A program made the translations under genes and the position numbers. Shown piece by piece: positions 17,342 to 26,085 of a DNA stretch of 64,000 nucleotides. Every line of letters begins with the position of its first letter. Position 1 is the first letter of the stretch. The notes beneath the pieces were generated by a model, which was given only the letters and a program-made list of their open reading frames with translations, was not told the origin of the DNA and did not search any database. The stretch comes from Candidatus Melainabacteria bacterium (GTDB taxonomy: Bacteria; Cyanobacteriota; Vampirovibrionia; Gastranaerophilales; Gastranaerophilaceae). The stretch spans positions 62,001-126,000 of the forward strand of contig QHME01000002.1 of assembly GCA_003258735.1 (NCBI GenBank), read 5' to 3'.

Positions 17342-18496
17342 CTAACCTCTGGTGTAAACTCTTGGCAAACGTACTTTCAAGCGGCAAGTCAATTCATAAT
17401 TAATTGTATGCAAAATATTTGCCCATTCATCAATTGAATGTTCTTCATCAAGCAAGGTAATCACATCTCCTATATTTGCCTTTACACCTGTGATATCAAA
17501 CATCATTTGATCCATTGTAATATTTCCCACTTGCGGAACTTCAACACCATTTACGACACCTTTAATTTTGTTTGATAATAGTCTTGGAACGCCATCAGCA
17601 TACCCTATTGGAACAGTTGCGATAATTCGTTCACCTTTCGCTACAAATGTATGGCAATAGCTCACTCCTTCTCCCTCTTTTGCTGTGTGAATATTTACGA
17701 TTCTGCCTTTTAGAGAAATCAATTGTTTAAGTTTTGGCTTTCTAAATTCAATATCAGGAAAATCCGGATATAAGCCATATAGTGCAATTCCAACCCTGCG
17801 CATATTAGAATTTGGAACATCATAACAAATTGTACCTGCAGTATTTAAAATATGCAAAAGTAATCCTGTAGTATCAACATTATCAATTACACTATTCCAT
17901 TTTAAAATTTGCTCTTTTGCTTTATCTAATTCTTCTGCTGCAGCCAAGTGAGTAAAAATTCCTTGCAAATTGATATAATCAAGCTTTTGTACTCGTTTAA
18001 TAAAATCTACAGCTTCATCTGCTCTAACACCAATTCTATTCATGCCAGTATCAAGCTTGATATGAACTTTAGGTTTTATACCTGTGCGTTTATAAGCTTG
18101 CTCACAAGCTTTGATATGACCTTCTGAAAATATTGAAATACTAAGGTCATTTTTAACAGCACTTTCTACTGCCCAAACTGGAACAGCACCAAGTACAAGA
18201 ACTTCACAGTTAATATTTGCTTGCCTTAAATCTGCACCTTCGTCAATTGATGCAACCCCTAGCATATCAATACCTTCTGCAAGCATTGTCGGAGCAAGCA
18301 TAACTGCACCATGTCCATAGGCATCAGCTTTTACGACCCCTAACAATTTAATTCCCTGTGGAACATTCTTTTTTATCTCTCTTATATTGTTTTCTAAATT
18401 TGAAATATTAATTTCTACCCAAGCATCTCTATGGATGTTTATATTTGTTTGTCTCGTATTTTTCATAGCAGGTTTAGTATAAGACAAAAATTTCAT
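17342..18496 (-). CDS. alr: Alanine racemase
   Basis: Alr makes D-alanine for peptidoglycan. VVKADAYGHGA holds the PLP Lys (residue 56 from the first ATG), and EGVSYCHTFVA the catalytic Tyr. LDTGMNRIG, HLAAAEE and GNITMDQMMFD are further family blocks. Two starts are possible: 18496 (384 aa) and 18466 (374 aa). Neither has a good ribosome site. A strong promoter (18476-18504) ends so close to 18466 that transcription from it would give a nearly leaderless message starting at the second ATG. It is the first gene of an alr-lpd pair. Confidence 0.94.
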   Translation of the reverse strand: MKFLSYTKPAMKNTRQTNINIHRDAWVEINISNLENNIREIKKNVPQGIKLLGVVKADAYGHGAVMLAPTMLAEGIDMLGVASIDEGADLRQANINCEVLVLGAVPVWAVESAVKNDLSISIFSEGHIKACEQAYKRTGIKPKVHIKLDTGMNRIGVRADEAVDFIKRVQKLDYINLQGIFTHLAAAEELDKAKEQILKWNSVIDNVDTTGLLLHILNTAGTICYDVPNSNMRRVGIALYGLYPDFPDIEFRKPKLKQLISLKGRIVNIHTAKEGEGVSYCHTFVAKGERIIATVPIGYADGVPRLLSNKIKGVVNGVEVPQVGNITMDQMMFDITGVKANIGDVITLLDEEHSIDEWANILHTINYELTCRLKVRLPRVYTRG

Positions 18497-18504
18497 TTGT
18501 TCAA
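18476..18504 (-). promoter_or_regulatory. Sigma-70-type promoter for alr
   Basis: TTGAAC, 17 bases, TATACT on the minus strand. The expected start point is about 18469, only a few bases before the ATG at 18466. Confidence 0.5.
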
Positions 18505-18600
18505 TTCAAAAAATATTTATATATCCTTCAATTATTTGATACCGTATTGTATAAGTTATGATAAAATTTACTGTAAGAATAGATTTTTTAAGGAATTATT

Positions 18601-19581
18601 ATGGAAGAAATATTACAACATATTCAAGAAGTTTTAGGAGTACCTGAATTTTTAATAAGTCAATGTACATTTTTGCCTGATTATATTAAAGATGCTCTTA
18701 TAACAAGTATAAATTTTATTCCTTGGTTGTATTTTTTATATTATGCAATTGAACTAATTGAAAGATTTTTCTTAAAGCATATACATTTGTTTGTAAAACT
18801 TGTGAGAAGATTTGGCGCTTTGTTTGGTGTTGCAATTTCAATTATACCAGAGTGTGGTTATCAAGTCATTGCAAGTACATTCTATACAAGAAGAATGATT
18901 ACACGTGGGACACTCCTTGCTTTTCTAATTTCTTGTTCTGATGATGCATTACCACTATTATTTATGGATTTGAGCAAAGCTCCAATAATTGTTCCTATTA
19001 TTATAATCAAAGTTATCGTAGGTTTAATCGTTGCATATTTGGTTGATTTTGCATTTATCTTCAAAAAACAAATCACTGAAGATGTGAATGCCATTAACAC
19101 TGATTTGAATGAACCGGCTTGCTGCCATCATAGAATAAGCACCATTGAAAATCTTCCTTACTGGTGGATGCACCCATTGACACATACATTTAATATGTTT
19201 ATGTTCACATTTTTAAGTTTGGCATTTTTAAATTGCGTAATTCTAGGTTTTGGCAGTGCTGATAATTTGGCTCAATATATTATGATTGATTCACCTTACC
19301 AAGTTGTCGCAGGTGCAATTTTTGGCTTGATACCAAATTGCGTAACTTCCGTATTTTTAGCATTGGCATTTCTAAAAGGTGTAATCAGTTTCCCAACATT
19401 TTTAGCAGGACTTGTTACTACAACAGGTTTGGGCTTGTTTGCGTTAGTAAAACACCAACAAAAAAGCAACGACAATGCTTTAATTACATTCATTTTACTA
19501 ATTGCAGGTATTGCGACAGGTTTATTTATATTTTACAATATGCAATTAATTACAACAATTCAGTCTATGTTGATTAAATAA
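18601..19581 (+). CDS. Putative 10-TM heavy-metal/manganese exporter (ArsP_2-like), copy 1
   Basis: A membrane protein of 326 residues with about ten hydrophobic segments arranged as two similar halves. Each half holds a P-x-C-G/V-type turn: SIIPECGYQVIASTFYTRR (about 80-98) and GLIPNCVTSVFLALAFLKG (about 243-261). The central cytoplasmic loop has EPACCHHR (about 170-177), a likely metal-binding cluster. This is the layout of the putative 10-TM heavy-metal exporter family (PF11449), also annotated as putative manganese transporter. The ion is inferred. No yybP-ykoY-type riboswitch is seen in the short leader. A paralogue follows 9 bases later. Confidence 0.78.
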   Translation: MEEILQHIQEVLGVPEFLISQCTFLPDYIKDALITSINFIPWLYFLYYAIELIERFFLKHIHLFVKLVRRFGALFGVAISIIPECGYQVIASTFYTRRMITRGTLLAFLISCSDDALPLLFMDLSKAPIIVPIIIIKVIVGLIVAYLVDFAFIFKKQITEDVNAINTDLNEPACCHHRISTIENLPYWWMHPLTHTFNMFMFTFLSLAFLNCVILGFGSADNLAQYIMIDSPYQVVAGAIFGLIPNCVTSVFLALAFLKGVISFPTFLAGLVTTTGLGLFALVKHQQKSNDNALITFILLIAGIATGLFIFYNMQLITTIQSMLIK

Positions 19582-19590
19582 GAGGTATTC

Positions 19591-20586
19591 ATGCAAATTT
19601 TACATACACTATATTCAGGTTTTAATTTTTTAACATCAATTCCGGAACACTTTATTGAACCGATTGGCTTTTTGCCTGATTTTGTAAAAGATGCACTTGT
19701 TGATAGTATAAATTTAGTTCCGTTTTTATTCATAATATTTTTACTTATTGAATTATTGGAACAATATTTCACAAAGAAAAAGCATTTGTTTGTGTTCTTT
19801 ATGAAAAAAATAGGGCCATTATTTGGTAGTTTATTTGCATCAATTCCGCAATGTGGATTTTCGGTAATCGCAAGTACACTTTACACAAGAAGAATTCTCA
19901 GCCGAGGCACTTTGTTATCAGTATATTTGGCAACATCAGACGAAGCTATTCCTGTTTTGATTTCTGACCCTTCTAAGATTTATTTAATTTTGCCAATTAT
20001 CGCAATTAAAGTTTTTGTAGCAGTAATTGTCGGATATTTGGTAGATTTAATTGTAACATTCAAGGCTAATGACCCAATTATTGAAGATGCTCACGAAATT
20101 GAAATTCATGAAGAAGGCTGTTGTCACCACCACCTTGCTGACATGACAAAGTCAAAAGAATTGTGGTTACACCCACTGAAACATACTTGTAATATTTTTA
20201 TATTTATTTTGATTGTTTCAATAATTTTAGGTTACATAATATCAGTTGCAGGGACAGAAGAAAATTTGGCAAAACTATTTTTGTTAAATTCTCCACTACA
20301 ACCGATTTTAGCCTCAATTGTCGGATTAATACCAAATTGTGCAATTTCTGTTATGCTTACAATTCTATTCATCAAACACACAATTAGTTTTGGTTCTTTA
20401 ATTGCAGGCTTATCATCAGCCGGTGGACTTGGATTGCTTGTATTATTAACAAAAAACAACGACAAAAAAGATACCGCAATCATTGTTTCTATTTTGGTTG
20501 CTATAAGCTCCATAACCGGTTTAATACTTCAATATGACCTATTTCACGTAAGTAAATTATTCACCATTTTCGGTATTCAAATATAA
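19591..20586 (+). CDS. Putative 10-TM heavy-metal/manganese exporter (ArsP_2-like), copy 2
   Basis: Paralogue of the preceding gene, co-linear along its length: FLPDFVKDALVDSINLVPFL near residue 30, SIPQCGFSVIASTLYTRR (about 80-97), a central EEGCCHHHLAD metal-type cluster and GLIPNCAISVMLTILF in the second half. The 331 residues again make about ten membrane segments. Tandem duplicates of a two-half transporter may work as a hetero-oligomer or have split ion preference. The next gene starts 13 bases after its stop, so the three may be one operon. Confidence 0.78.
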   Translation: MQILHTLYSGFNFLTSIPEHFIEPIGFLPDFVKDALVDSINLVPFLFIIFLLIELLEQYFTKKKHLFVFFMKKIGPLFGSLFASIPQCGFSVIASTLYTRRILSRGTLLSVYLATSDEAIPVLISDPSKIYLILPIIAIKVFVAVIVGYLVDLIVTFKANDPIIEDAHEIEIHEEGCCHHHLADMTKSKELWLHPLKHTCNIFIFILIVSIILGYIISVAGTEENLAKLFLLNSPLQPILASIVGLIPNCAISVMLTILFIKHTISFGSLIAGLSSAGGLGLLVLLTKNNDKKDTAIIVSILVAISSITGLILQYDLFHVSKLFTIFGIQI

Positions 20587-20599
20587 ATTGGGGACTATA

Positions 20600-22072
20600 A
20601 TGACTCAACAATCGGAAAAATTTAAAGAGGCTTTTACAAAGCACCAAAATGGTCAATTAACCATTGCAAGAGATTTATATATGGAAATATTAAAAGACGA
20701 ACCCCAAAATGCAGAAGTATGGGATTTGCTTGGGGTTTTATATTTCCAAGTGAGAGACTATATGGAATCTGAACTTTGCATCAAAAAAGCAATAGAACTA
20801 AATCCGAGATTATACTATATAGAAAATTTAGCAAGATTATATTTGGATAAAGGGGAATTTAAGGCATCAATTGCCCTATATGAGGATATTGTAAAAGCCT
20901 CACCTAAATACGAAAATTATTTTAACCTTGCAATGGCATATAAATGCAACCAAAATTGGGATAAAGCTAAAATAATGTATTATAAAGCACTTGATGTTAA
21001 TTCAGAAGGTTATGAATCCTATTTTAATTTGGCATATTTAGCCTTAAACGAAAACAACCCAAAAGAAGCAATTCGTTGTTACCAAAAAGCTTTAGAAATC
21101 AAACCTGATGATTGGGAATCTATGTACTTTCTATCTCTTGCCTGCATGCAAGACAAGGACTATCAAACAGGCTTAAAATATTTTGAATCACGTTTGTGCA
21201 AACAAAGTGCAATCGTTTCGCAAGAAAAAATCTACCCACATCTGATAAAATCTCGCCCTGAATGGAAGGGAGAAAATTTGGCGGACAAAACATTATATAC
21301 ATATTATGAGGCAGGATTTGGAGATATTTTGATGTTTTACAGATATCTGCCAATTTTAACATCAATATGTAAAAAAGTTATCATTAAACCTCAACGAGAA
21401 CTTGCACCACTATTTCGAGAAAATTCTTACGGAGCTGAAGTTTTAGAAATATTTGATTTTGAAAAAGAAATCAATTTTGACTACCATATTCCATTCTTGA
21501 GTGTGCCATTAGTTTTAGGACTTAAAGGGGAGGAAATTTTCACTCATCATGAAGGATATTTAAAACCAAATCCAGCAAAGGTAAACTATTATAAAGAGAA
21601 ATATTGTAACAACGACAAATTTAAAATCGGCATAAAATGGCAGGGCAACACACACTACGACACTGAAAGAGTGCTAAATGTCGAAGACTTTTTTCCTTTG
21701 TTTGAAATCCCCAATACTCAATTTTATTCATTCCAAACTTTTGAAGGGTCTGAAGAAATTGAAAAAATCCCCAAAAAACACAGCATTATCAATTTAGGCT
21801 CAACTTTTTCTAACTTTTCAGATACAGCAGGAGCCATTGAAAATATGGACTTAATAATTTCAAATGATACATCTTTGGTACATTTGGCAGGTGCAATGAG
21901 TAAACCTTGCTTTGTATTACTGCCTTATATTTACAACTGGAGATGGCATACTGATTTGAGCCACTGTGATTGGTATGACAGCGTAAAAATATATCGCCAA
22001 AGCCATCACGGAGACTGGCATGGAGTATTTGAGTCTGTCAAAGCAGATTTATTGAAGGAAATTAACGTCTAA
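20600..22072 (+). CDS. TPR protein with glycosyltransferase-9-like C-terminus
   Basis: The N-terminal 210 residues are five to six TPR units (for example AEVWDLLGVLYFQVRDYMES and YESYFNLAYLALNENNPKEA). The C-terminal 270 residues resemble the nucleotide-sugar half of glycosyltransferase family 9/heptosyltransferases: TLYTYYEAGFGDILMFYRYL early and SNDTSLVHLAGAMSKPCFVL near the end, the latter matching the S/T-D-T/S-G-x-x-H-L-A block. It may glycosylate proteins or envelope polymers. The start at 20600 has GGGGACTATA before it; an upstream TTG at 20588 is less likely. The end overlaps the opposing gene by 11 bases. Confidence 0.8.
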   Translation: MTQQSEKFKEAFTKHQNGQLTIARDLYMEILKDEPQNAEVWDLLGVLYFQVRDYMESELCIKKAIELNPRLYYIENLARLYLDKGEFKASIALYEDIVKASPKYENYFNLAMAYKCNQNWDKAKIMYYKALDVNSEGYESYFNLAYLALNENNPKEAIRCYQKALEIKPDDWESMYFLSLACMQDKDYQTGLKYFESRLCKQSAIVSQEKIYPHLIKSRPEWKGENLADKTLYTYYEAGFGDILMFYRYLPILTSICKKVIIKPQRELAPLFRENSYGAEVLEIFDFEKEINFDYHIPFLSVPLVLGLKGEEIFTHHEGYLKPNPAKVNYYKEKYCNNDKFKIGIKWQGNTHYDTERVLNVEDFFPLFEIPNTQFYSFQTFEGSEEIEKIPKKHSIINLGSTFSNFSDTAGAIENMDLIISNDTSLVHLAGAMSKPCFVLLPYIYNWRWHTDLSHCDWYDSVKIYRQSHHGDWHGVFESVKADLLKEINV

Positions 22073-22367
22073 AGATTGAACGGACAGCTTTTGATAGCCA
22101 TGAAGGTTCTTCAAACAGTGCGTTAATTGCATCTTCCTTTTTTATGTCAACCATACTACGGTCAAATGCCGCTTTCCAATTTCTTAGCATTTTAATCGGA
22201 TTGTTAGTTGAAGAACCAGTTTCTTCAACTAATTTTTTGTAAACATGTTCATCTATTTGGCACATAGCTTTGTCTTTGCTTACACGCCCATGAGCATAAC
22301 GGTTTACAAAATATCTATCAAGGGTTGCACGCTCCGCAGCACCATAAATTCTAGTAATTTTTGACAT
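22062..22367 (-). CDS. Unknown protein, 101 aa
   Basis: No family recognised. A basic, helical protein starting MSKITRIYGAAERATLDRYF, with a conserved-looking PIKMLRNWKAAFDRSM segment in the middle and a basic end. No export signal. AGAAGAA precedes the ATG at 22367; a longer reading to 22424 lacks a ribosome site. It is convergent with and overlaps the TPR gene by 11 bases. Confidence 0.6.
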   Translation of the reverse strand: MSKITRIYGAAERATLDRYFVNRYAHGRVSKDKAMCQIDEHVYKKLVEETGSSTNNPIKMLRNWKAAFDRSMVDIKKEDAINALFEEPSWLSKAVRSIFRR

Positions 22368-22478
22368 GATAATTCTTCTTTCTATAGGGTAAACTAATCT
22401 ATACTTATAGAGTATAATAAACAAAAAAATTTGACATAATGTGAACTAATGTTAATGTAAATTTTTAAGCTTGATAAA

Positions 22479-22546
22479 GCCGACCTACTAACTGAGTACC
22501 GTACGGCTGATGATTGAGGAGAGTGCAAAGTCTTTCTAATTGCACT
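22479..22546 (+). ncRNA. Candidate structured RNA in gap before acd
   Basis: GCCG (22479-22482) pairs with CGGC (22504-22507) around an inner TACT/AGTA hairpin (22486-22489 with 22495-22498). A second hairpin, AGTGCAA/TTGCACT (22522-22528 with 22540-22546), follows. A TTGACA hexamer occurs at 22431 on the same strand. It has higher GC than its surroundings and no reading frame. It matches no RNA family I can name. Confidence 0.28.
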
Positions 22547-22574
22547 TCATGCTGGGGTGCTTCTTCACATAAAA

Positions 22575-22607
22575 AACGCAGGAAACTTATTCTAAGTTTC
22601 CTGCGTT
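22575..22607 (-). terminator. Terminator after acyl-CoA synthetase gene
   Basis: A perfect 15-bp stem (AACGCAGGAAACTTA and complement) with a 3-base loop, followed on the minus strand by TTTTATG. It lies 21 bases beyond the stop of the gene at 22628. Confidence 0.85.
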
Positions 22608-22627
22608 CAAATTATTTAGCCTTCAAA

Positions 22628-24790
22628 TTAGTGACAGCAACCGCTGCAAGCACCACAAGCTGAACCTAAAGCTTCTTCAGCTTCTTCTAAACGAACTTTG
22701 ATACGTCCGTCTACTGCGATACCTTCACCAGTTTTTTCAGAAATTAACAATGGGTTAATATCCAATTCGTCAATGAATTTGAAGTCATGAACTAATTGAG
22801 ATAATCTCAACAATGTTTCTTGAATTTGTTCCATTTGTGCTGGTTTTGTACCTCTAGCACCTTCTAACAATTTGTATGCTTTTACTGATTTAATCATTTC
22901 ATCAGCATCAACGTCAGTCAATGGAGCAATTCTGAATGTAACATCTTTCATAACTTCAATGAATACACCGCCTAAACCGAACATCATCATTGGACCGTAT
23001 TGAGGGTCTGTTGCAATACCGCAAACCATTTCACGGTTACCTTTAACCATTTCTTGAATGATTACACCTTCCAAACCATCAATCAAACCTTTTTCAGTCA
23101 ATTTTGCGATTAAGTCTTGGTATTCTGCTCTCAATTGTTCTGCTGAACCAATATTTACTCTAACACCGCCAACATCTGTTTTGTGAGAAGTTGTTTTTGA
23201 AGTCATTTTCATAACAACAGGGTATCCGATTGAATCAGCGATTGAAACTGCTTCGTCTTCAGATTTAGCAAAACCTGATTTACATACTCTGATACCGTAA
23301 GCATCCAAAACATCAATAGATTCACGAGTTGTCAATTGAGCACGACCTTCTGAAATTGATTGTTTGATGATTCTTTTTGCTCTTTCATTATCAACATCAA
23401 ATACAGGAATTTTGCCTTCTGGTCTTTCCATCCATAATCTTTGTTGATTCAATCTGTTCAAACCGTCAGCAGCTTCTTCTGCATACATAAAGAATGGCAT
23501 ATTAACATCCATATTAGAAAGTTTTGTGAAGAATTCACTCTTAGTCATGAATACACCAATGATAGGTTTTTCTGGATGTTGAGCTTTAATTTCCATCAAT
23601 GCTTTAGCAACATCAATATCTTTCAAACCTAAGAATGGTAAGTAGATAGTGATAATCATATCTACGTTAGGGTCTGCAATAACTGTTTCCAATGTTTGCT
23701 TATAGTGTTCGATTGGAGCAGATGCAATCATATCAATTGGGTTTTTAACAGATGCAGCTGATGGTAAGAAACTTCTCAATTTTTCTTTAGTTTCATCTGT
23801 AATTTTAGCCATTTGCATACCATATTCACTGATAGCATCTGTAGCCATAATACCAGGACCACCTGAGTTAGTGATAATAGCTACTCTGTCACCTTGAGGA
23901 ATTGGGCAGTTAGCAAAAACTTTAGCTGTAGCAAACAAGTTTTTCAAAGAATATTCTCTGATAACACCTGATTGGTGTAACAAAGCATTAGCAGCTTTAT
24001 CTGCACCAGCCAAAGAACCGGTGTGAGAAGATGCAGCAGAAGCACCTGCGGCAGAACGACCAGCTTTCAAAGCTAGAACAGGTTTTTTTCTTGAAATTCT
24101 TGTAGCTAATTTTCTGAAATTAGAAGGATTTTGGATTGATTCCATGTAAAGAAGAATTTGTTCAACGTCTTCATCATTTTCCCAGTATTCCAAAGCTGTT
24201 TCAGCATTTACATCAGCTTGGTTACCAATTGAAATGAATTGTGCAAAACCTAAGTTCAAGTCCTTCAAAATGTTCAAAATACCGCCACCTAAAGCGCCTG
24301 ATTGAGAAACGAAACCGATGTTACCACGTTCAGGAAGAGATTCAGCGAAACAACCATCCATTCTAACATCAGGGTGAGTGTTTACAACGCCTAAGCAGTT
24401 AGGACCAACACATCTCATACCATAAGAGTGGATTTTTTCTACTAATTGTTTTTCCAATTCTGCACCATCTTTACCAGTTTCTTTGAAACCAGCTGTGATA
24501 ATACAAACACCTTGAATACCTTTTTCGTGACATTGGTCAATTGTTGATAAAACGAATTTAGCGTTTACTACGATAATAGCCAAATCAACATCGCCAGGAA
24601 CTTCTGTTATTGAAGTGTAAGCTTGCAAACCTTCAATAATTCCGCCTTTTGGGTTTACAGGATAAATTTTACCATTGAAATTGTATTCCTGTAATCTTTT
24701 CATAATATCAGAACCGATTGTGTGTTCTTTTGTTGACGCACCGATAACCGCAATTGATTTCGGTTTCATAATTTTGTCTAAAATACTCAT
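22628..24790 (-). CDS. acd: Acetate/acyl-CoA ligase (ADP-forming), fused alpha-beta form
   Basis: The enzyme converts acetyl-CoA, ADP and phosphate to acetate, CoA and ATP, an energy-saving step in fermenters. Domains in order: CoA-binding Rossmann domain (1-130, IAVIGASTKEHTIG), succinyl-CoA-synthetase-like ligase domain (about 150-290) with the phospho-His region SSHTGSLAGADKAA, a ligase-CoA domain to about 460, then an ATP-grasp domain (about 485-700: GYPVVMKMTSKTTSHKTDVG and DINPLL). At 720 residues it is the single-chain type. The last residues, SACGACSGCCH, form a Cys-rich tail not expected in the family. Monocistronic, with a strong terminator. Propionate or other acids could also be substrates. 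Confidence 0.93.
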   Translation of the reverse strand: MSILDKIMKPKSIAVIGASTKEHTIGSDIMKRLQEYNFNGKIYPVNPKGGIIEGLQAYTSITEVPGDVDLAIIVVNAKFVLSTIDQCHEKGIQGVCIITAGFKETGKDGAELEKQLVEKIHSYGMRCVGPNCLGVVNTHPDVRMDGCFAESLPERGNIGFVSQSGALGGGILNILKDLNLGFAQFISIGNQADVNAETALEYWENDEDVEQILLYMESIQNPSNFRKLATRISRKKPVLALKAGRSAAGASAASSHTGSLAGADKAANALLHQSGVIREYSLKNLFATAKVFANCPIPQGDRVAIITNSGGPGIMATDAISEYGMQMAKITDETKEKLRSFLPSAASVKNPIDMIASAPIEHYKQTLETVIADPNVDMIITIYLPFLGLKDIDVAKALMEIKAQHPEKPIIGVFMTKSEFFTKLSNMDVNMPFFMYAEEAADGLNRLNQQRLWMERPEGKIPVFDVDNERAKRIIKQSISEGRAQLTTRESIDVLDAYGIRVCKSGFAKSEDEAVSIADSIGYPVVMKMTSKTTSHKTDVGGVRVNIGSAEQLRAEYQDLIAKLTEKGLIDGLEGVIIQEMVKGNREMVCGIATDPQYGPMMMFGLGGVFIEVMKDVTFRIAPLTDVDADEMIKSVKAYKLLEGARGTKPAQMEQIQETLLRLSQLVHDFKFIDELDINPLLISEKTGEGIAVDGRIKVRLEEAEEALGSACGACSGCCH

Positions 24791-24824
24791 TTTTCGTCCT
24801 TTCTTTTTGTGTGAGTTTTATTTT

Positions 24825-25163
24825 TTAGATTACTTTTTCAAAATTCTTTTTTGGCATTGAAGAAAGTTTTTGAAAATTCTTCATTGCATCATGGATTGAT
24901 TGCTCTATCAATTGTTCTTTTTGCATATATTTGTGAATTAAAACAGTATATTTTTTATCACAATCTTCCGTACTTTGGGCTACAATAGATAAAAACCTGT
25001 TATCATCAGTATTTTTGATAAATAAGTCATAAGGCTTTTTGCTAATATCAATACCTTCAATTTTTTTGTTAATAAAAGATTTCATCTTTGGAGCTAAGTT
25101 TTCGCTAACATTGATAACTCCATTAAAACTTGTTTGATTGTTTGAGATAGCTTGTACTTGCAT
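24825..25163 (-). CDS. Small lineage-type protein with TSFNG N-terminal motif, 112 aa
   Basis: Function unknown. It opens MQVQAISNNQTSFNGVINVS, an Asn/Gln-rich start ending in a SFNG motif like those of the proteins at 3321, 40603 and 41075. The remainder is Lys-rich with helical character. No signal peptide. The ATG is preceded by AGGGGAAT. It follows the radical SAM gene by 15 bases on the same strand, so they are probably co-transcribed. Confidence 0.68.
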   Translation of the reverse strand: MQVQAISNNQTSFNGVINVSENLAPKMKSFINKKIEGIDISKKPYDLFIKNTDDNRFLSIVAQSTEDCDKKYTVLIHKYMQKEQLIEQSIHDAMKNFQKLSSMPKKNFEKVI

Positions 25164-25178
25164 AAAAATTCCCCTGTA

Positions 25179-25796
25179 TTATGAGTAACCGTTCACAATC
25201 CATTCACGAACCCTCAAATCAGCACCGAGCGATTTTGAGATTTCTTTACACTTTTCAACATCCAAACGTCTGCCTTTGTATCCGTCAACAATTGAAGTAT
25301 CAGTTTTGATTCCGGAGTCAGAACAACATTTGATAAAATTTTTCACTTCATCATAAGCACCTTTAAACTTAGGTTGAGAAAGCTCATCATATTCTTCTTC
25401 TGTTGAACCGTTAAGACTGACTGAAATTTCATCAACCAAACCTTTGAGTTCTGGTACTATGTTTCTTTTGTAGACGTAATTTGCATGTCCATTTGTGTTA
25501 ATTCGGATTCTTACATCTTCGTAATTATCTTTAATATATTTGGCAACGTCTTTTAATATATCAAGCTTTAAAAGAGGTTCACCATATCCGCAGAAGACAA
25601 CTTCTTTGGAAATTTCAAAATTTTTCAATTGTTCAATAACATCATTTGAGGTAAATTCTTCGCTGTCGAGCCATAATTCTTGACCACATACATCATCTTT
25701 ATCTTTGCGCAAGCAAAAAATACAATCGTTAGTACAACGATTAGTCAAGTTAATATATATTTTACCTTCCAACGAATAAACTAAAATATTTGACAT
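25179..25796 (-). CDS. Radical SAM protein, TatD-associated type
   Basis: A short radical SAM protein of 205 residues. NLTNRCTNDCIFCLR (16-30) holds the CX3CX2C iron-sulfur ligands (21, 25, 28). VVFCGYGEPLLK is the GxGEP motif that contacts SAM. INTNGH and ISVSLNGSTEEEYDEL complete the core. The sequence around the cluster fits the family found next to, or fused with, TatD nucleases; no tatD is in the window, so the substrate is unknown. Start at 25796 is set by TTAAAGGATATGAC; the longer reading to 25877 crosses the likely promoter. Confidence 0.82.
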   Translation of the reverse strand: MSNILVYSLEGKIYINLTNRCTNDCIFCLRKDKDDVCGQELWLDSEEFTSNDVIEQLKNFEISKEVVFCGYGEPLLKLDILKDVAKYIKDNYEDVRIRINTNGHANYVYKRNIVPELKGLVDEISVSLNGSTEEEYDELSQPKFKGAYDEVKNFIKCCSDSGIKTDTSIVDGYKGRRLDVEKCKEISKSLGADLRVREWIVNGYS

Positions 25797-25820
25797 GTCA
25801 TATCCTTTAATAACAAGAAC

Positions 25821-25849
25821 ATTATCATACACACATATAAAAATTACAA
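25821..25849 (-). promoter_or_regulatory. Sigma-70-type promoter for radical SAM gene
   Basis: TTGTAA, 17 bases, GATAAT on the minus strand, 25 bases before the chosen ATG. This supports the shorter start. Confidence 0.5.
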
Positions 25850-25899
25850 GTAGATAAGTGTAAAAATATTCCCTCACTGATGATTGGGAGTAATGATAT

Positions 25900-25922
25900 C
25901 AATGTTATTCAAAATAACATTG
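25900..25922. other. Perfect inverted repeat
   Basis: CAATGTTATT and its complement flank a 3-base CAA. It lies in the 547-base gap between the radical SAM gene and the 715-residue gene, upstream of both. It could be an operator or a weak terminator; no T run follows. The rest of this gap holds promoter motifs at 25821 and 26058 and a long AT-rich leader. Confidence 0.5.
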
Positions 25923-26057
25923 TACTTTGTAATGACATGAATAAATTTTATCCTTTTGTAATCAATTCCAAGACTCAATTATTAACTTTTGTAACAAACT
26001 AAAACCCAATAAAATCGGCGCTTTTCATTATTTGCACATATTTTTTCTAAATATCAT

Positions 26058-26085
26058 TAAAGTTCAAAAGAGCGTATGTCGATAT
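26058..26085 (+). promoter_or_regulatory. Sigma-28-like promoter motif, copy 1
   Basis: TAAAGTTC, 12 bases, GTCGATAT. It resembles the FliA/SigD consensus (TAAAGTTT, 11 bases, GCCGATAA) and is matched exactly in both boxes and spacing at 51843. It points to the 715-residue gene, leaving a leader of about 250 bases. Confidence 0.55.

Noticed and set aside
18497..18600. yybP-ykoY-type manganese riboswitch before the tandem exporter genes
   Set aside because: The 104-base leader shows none of the conserved loops of that class.
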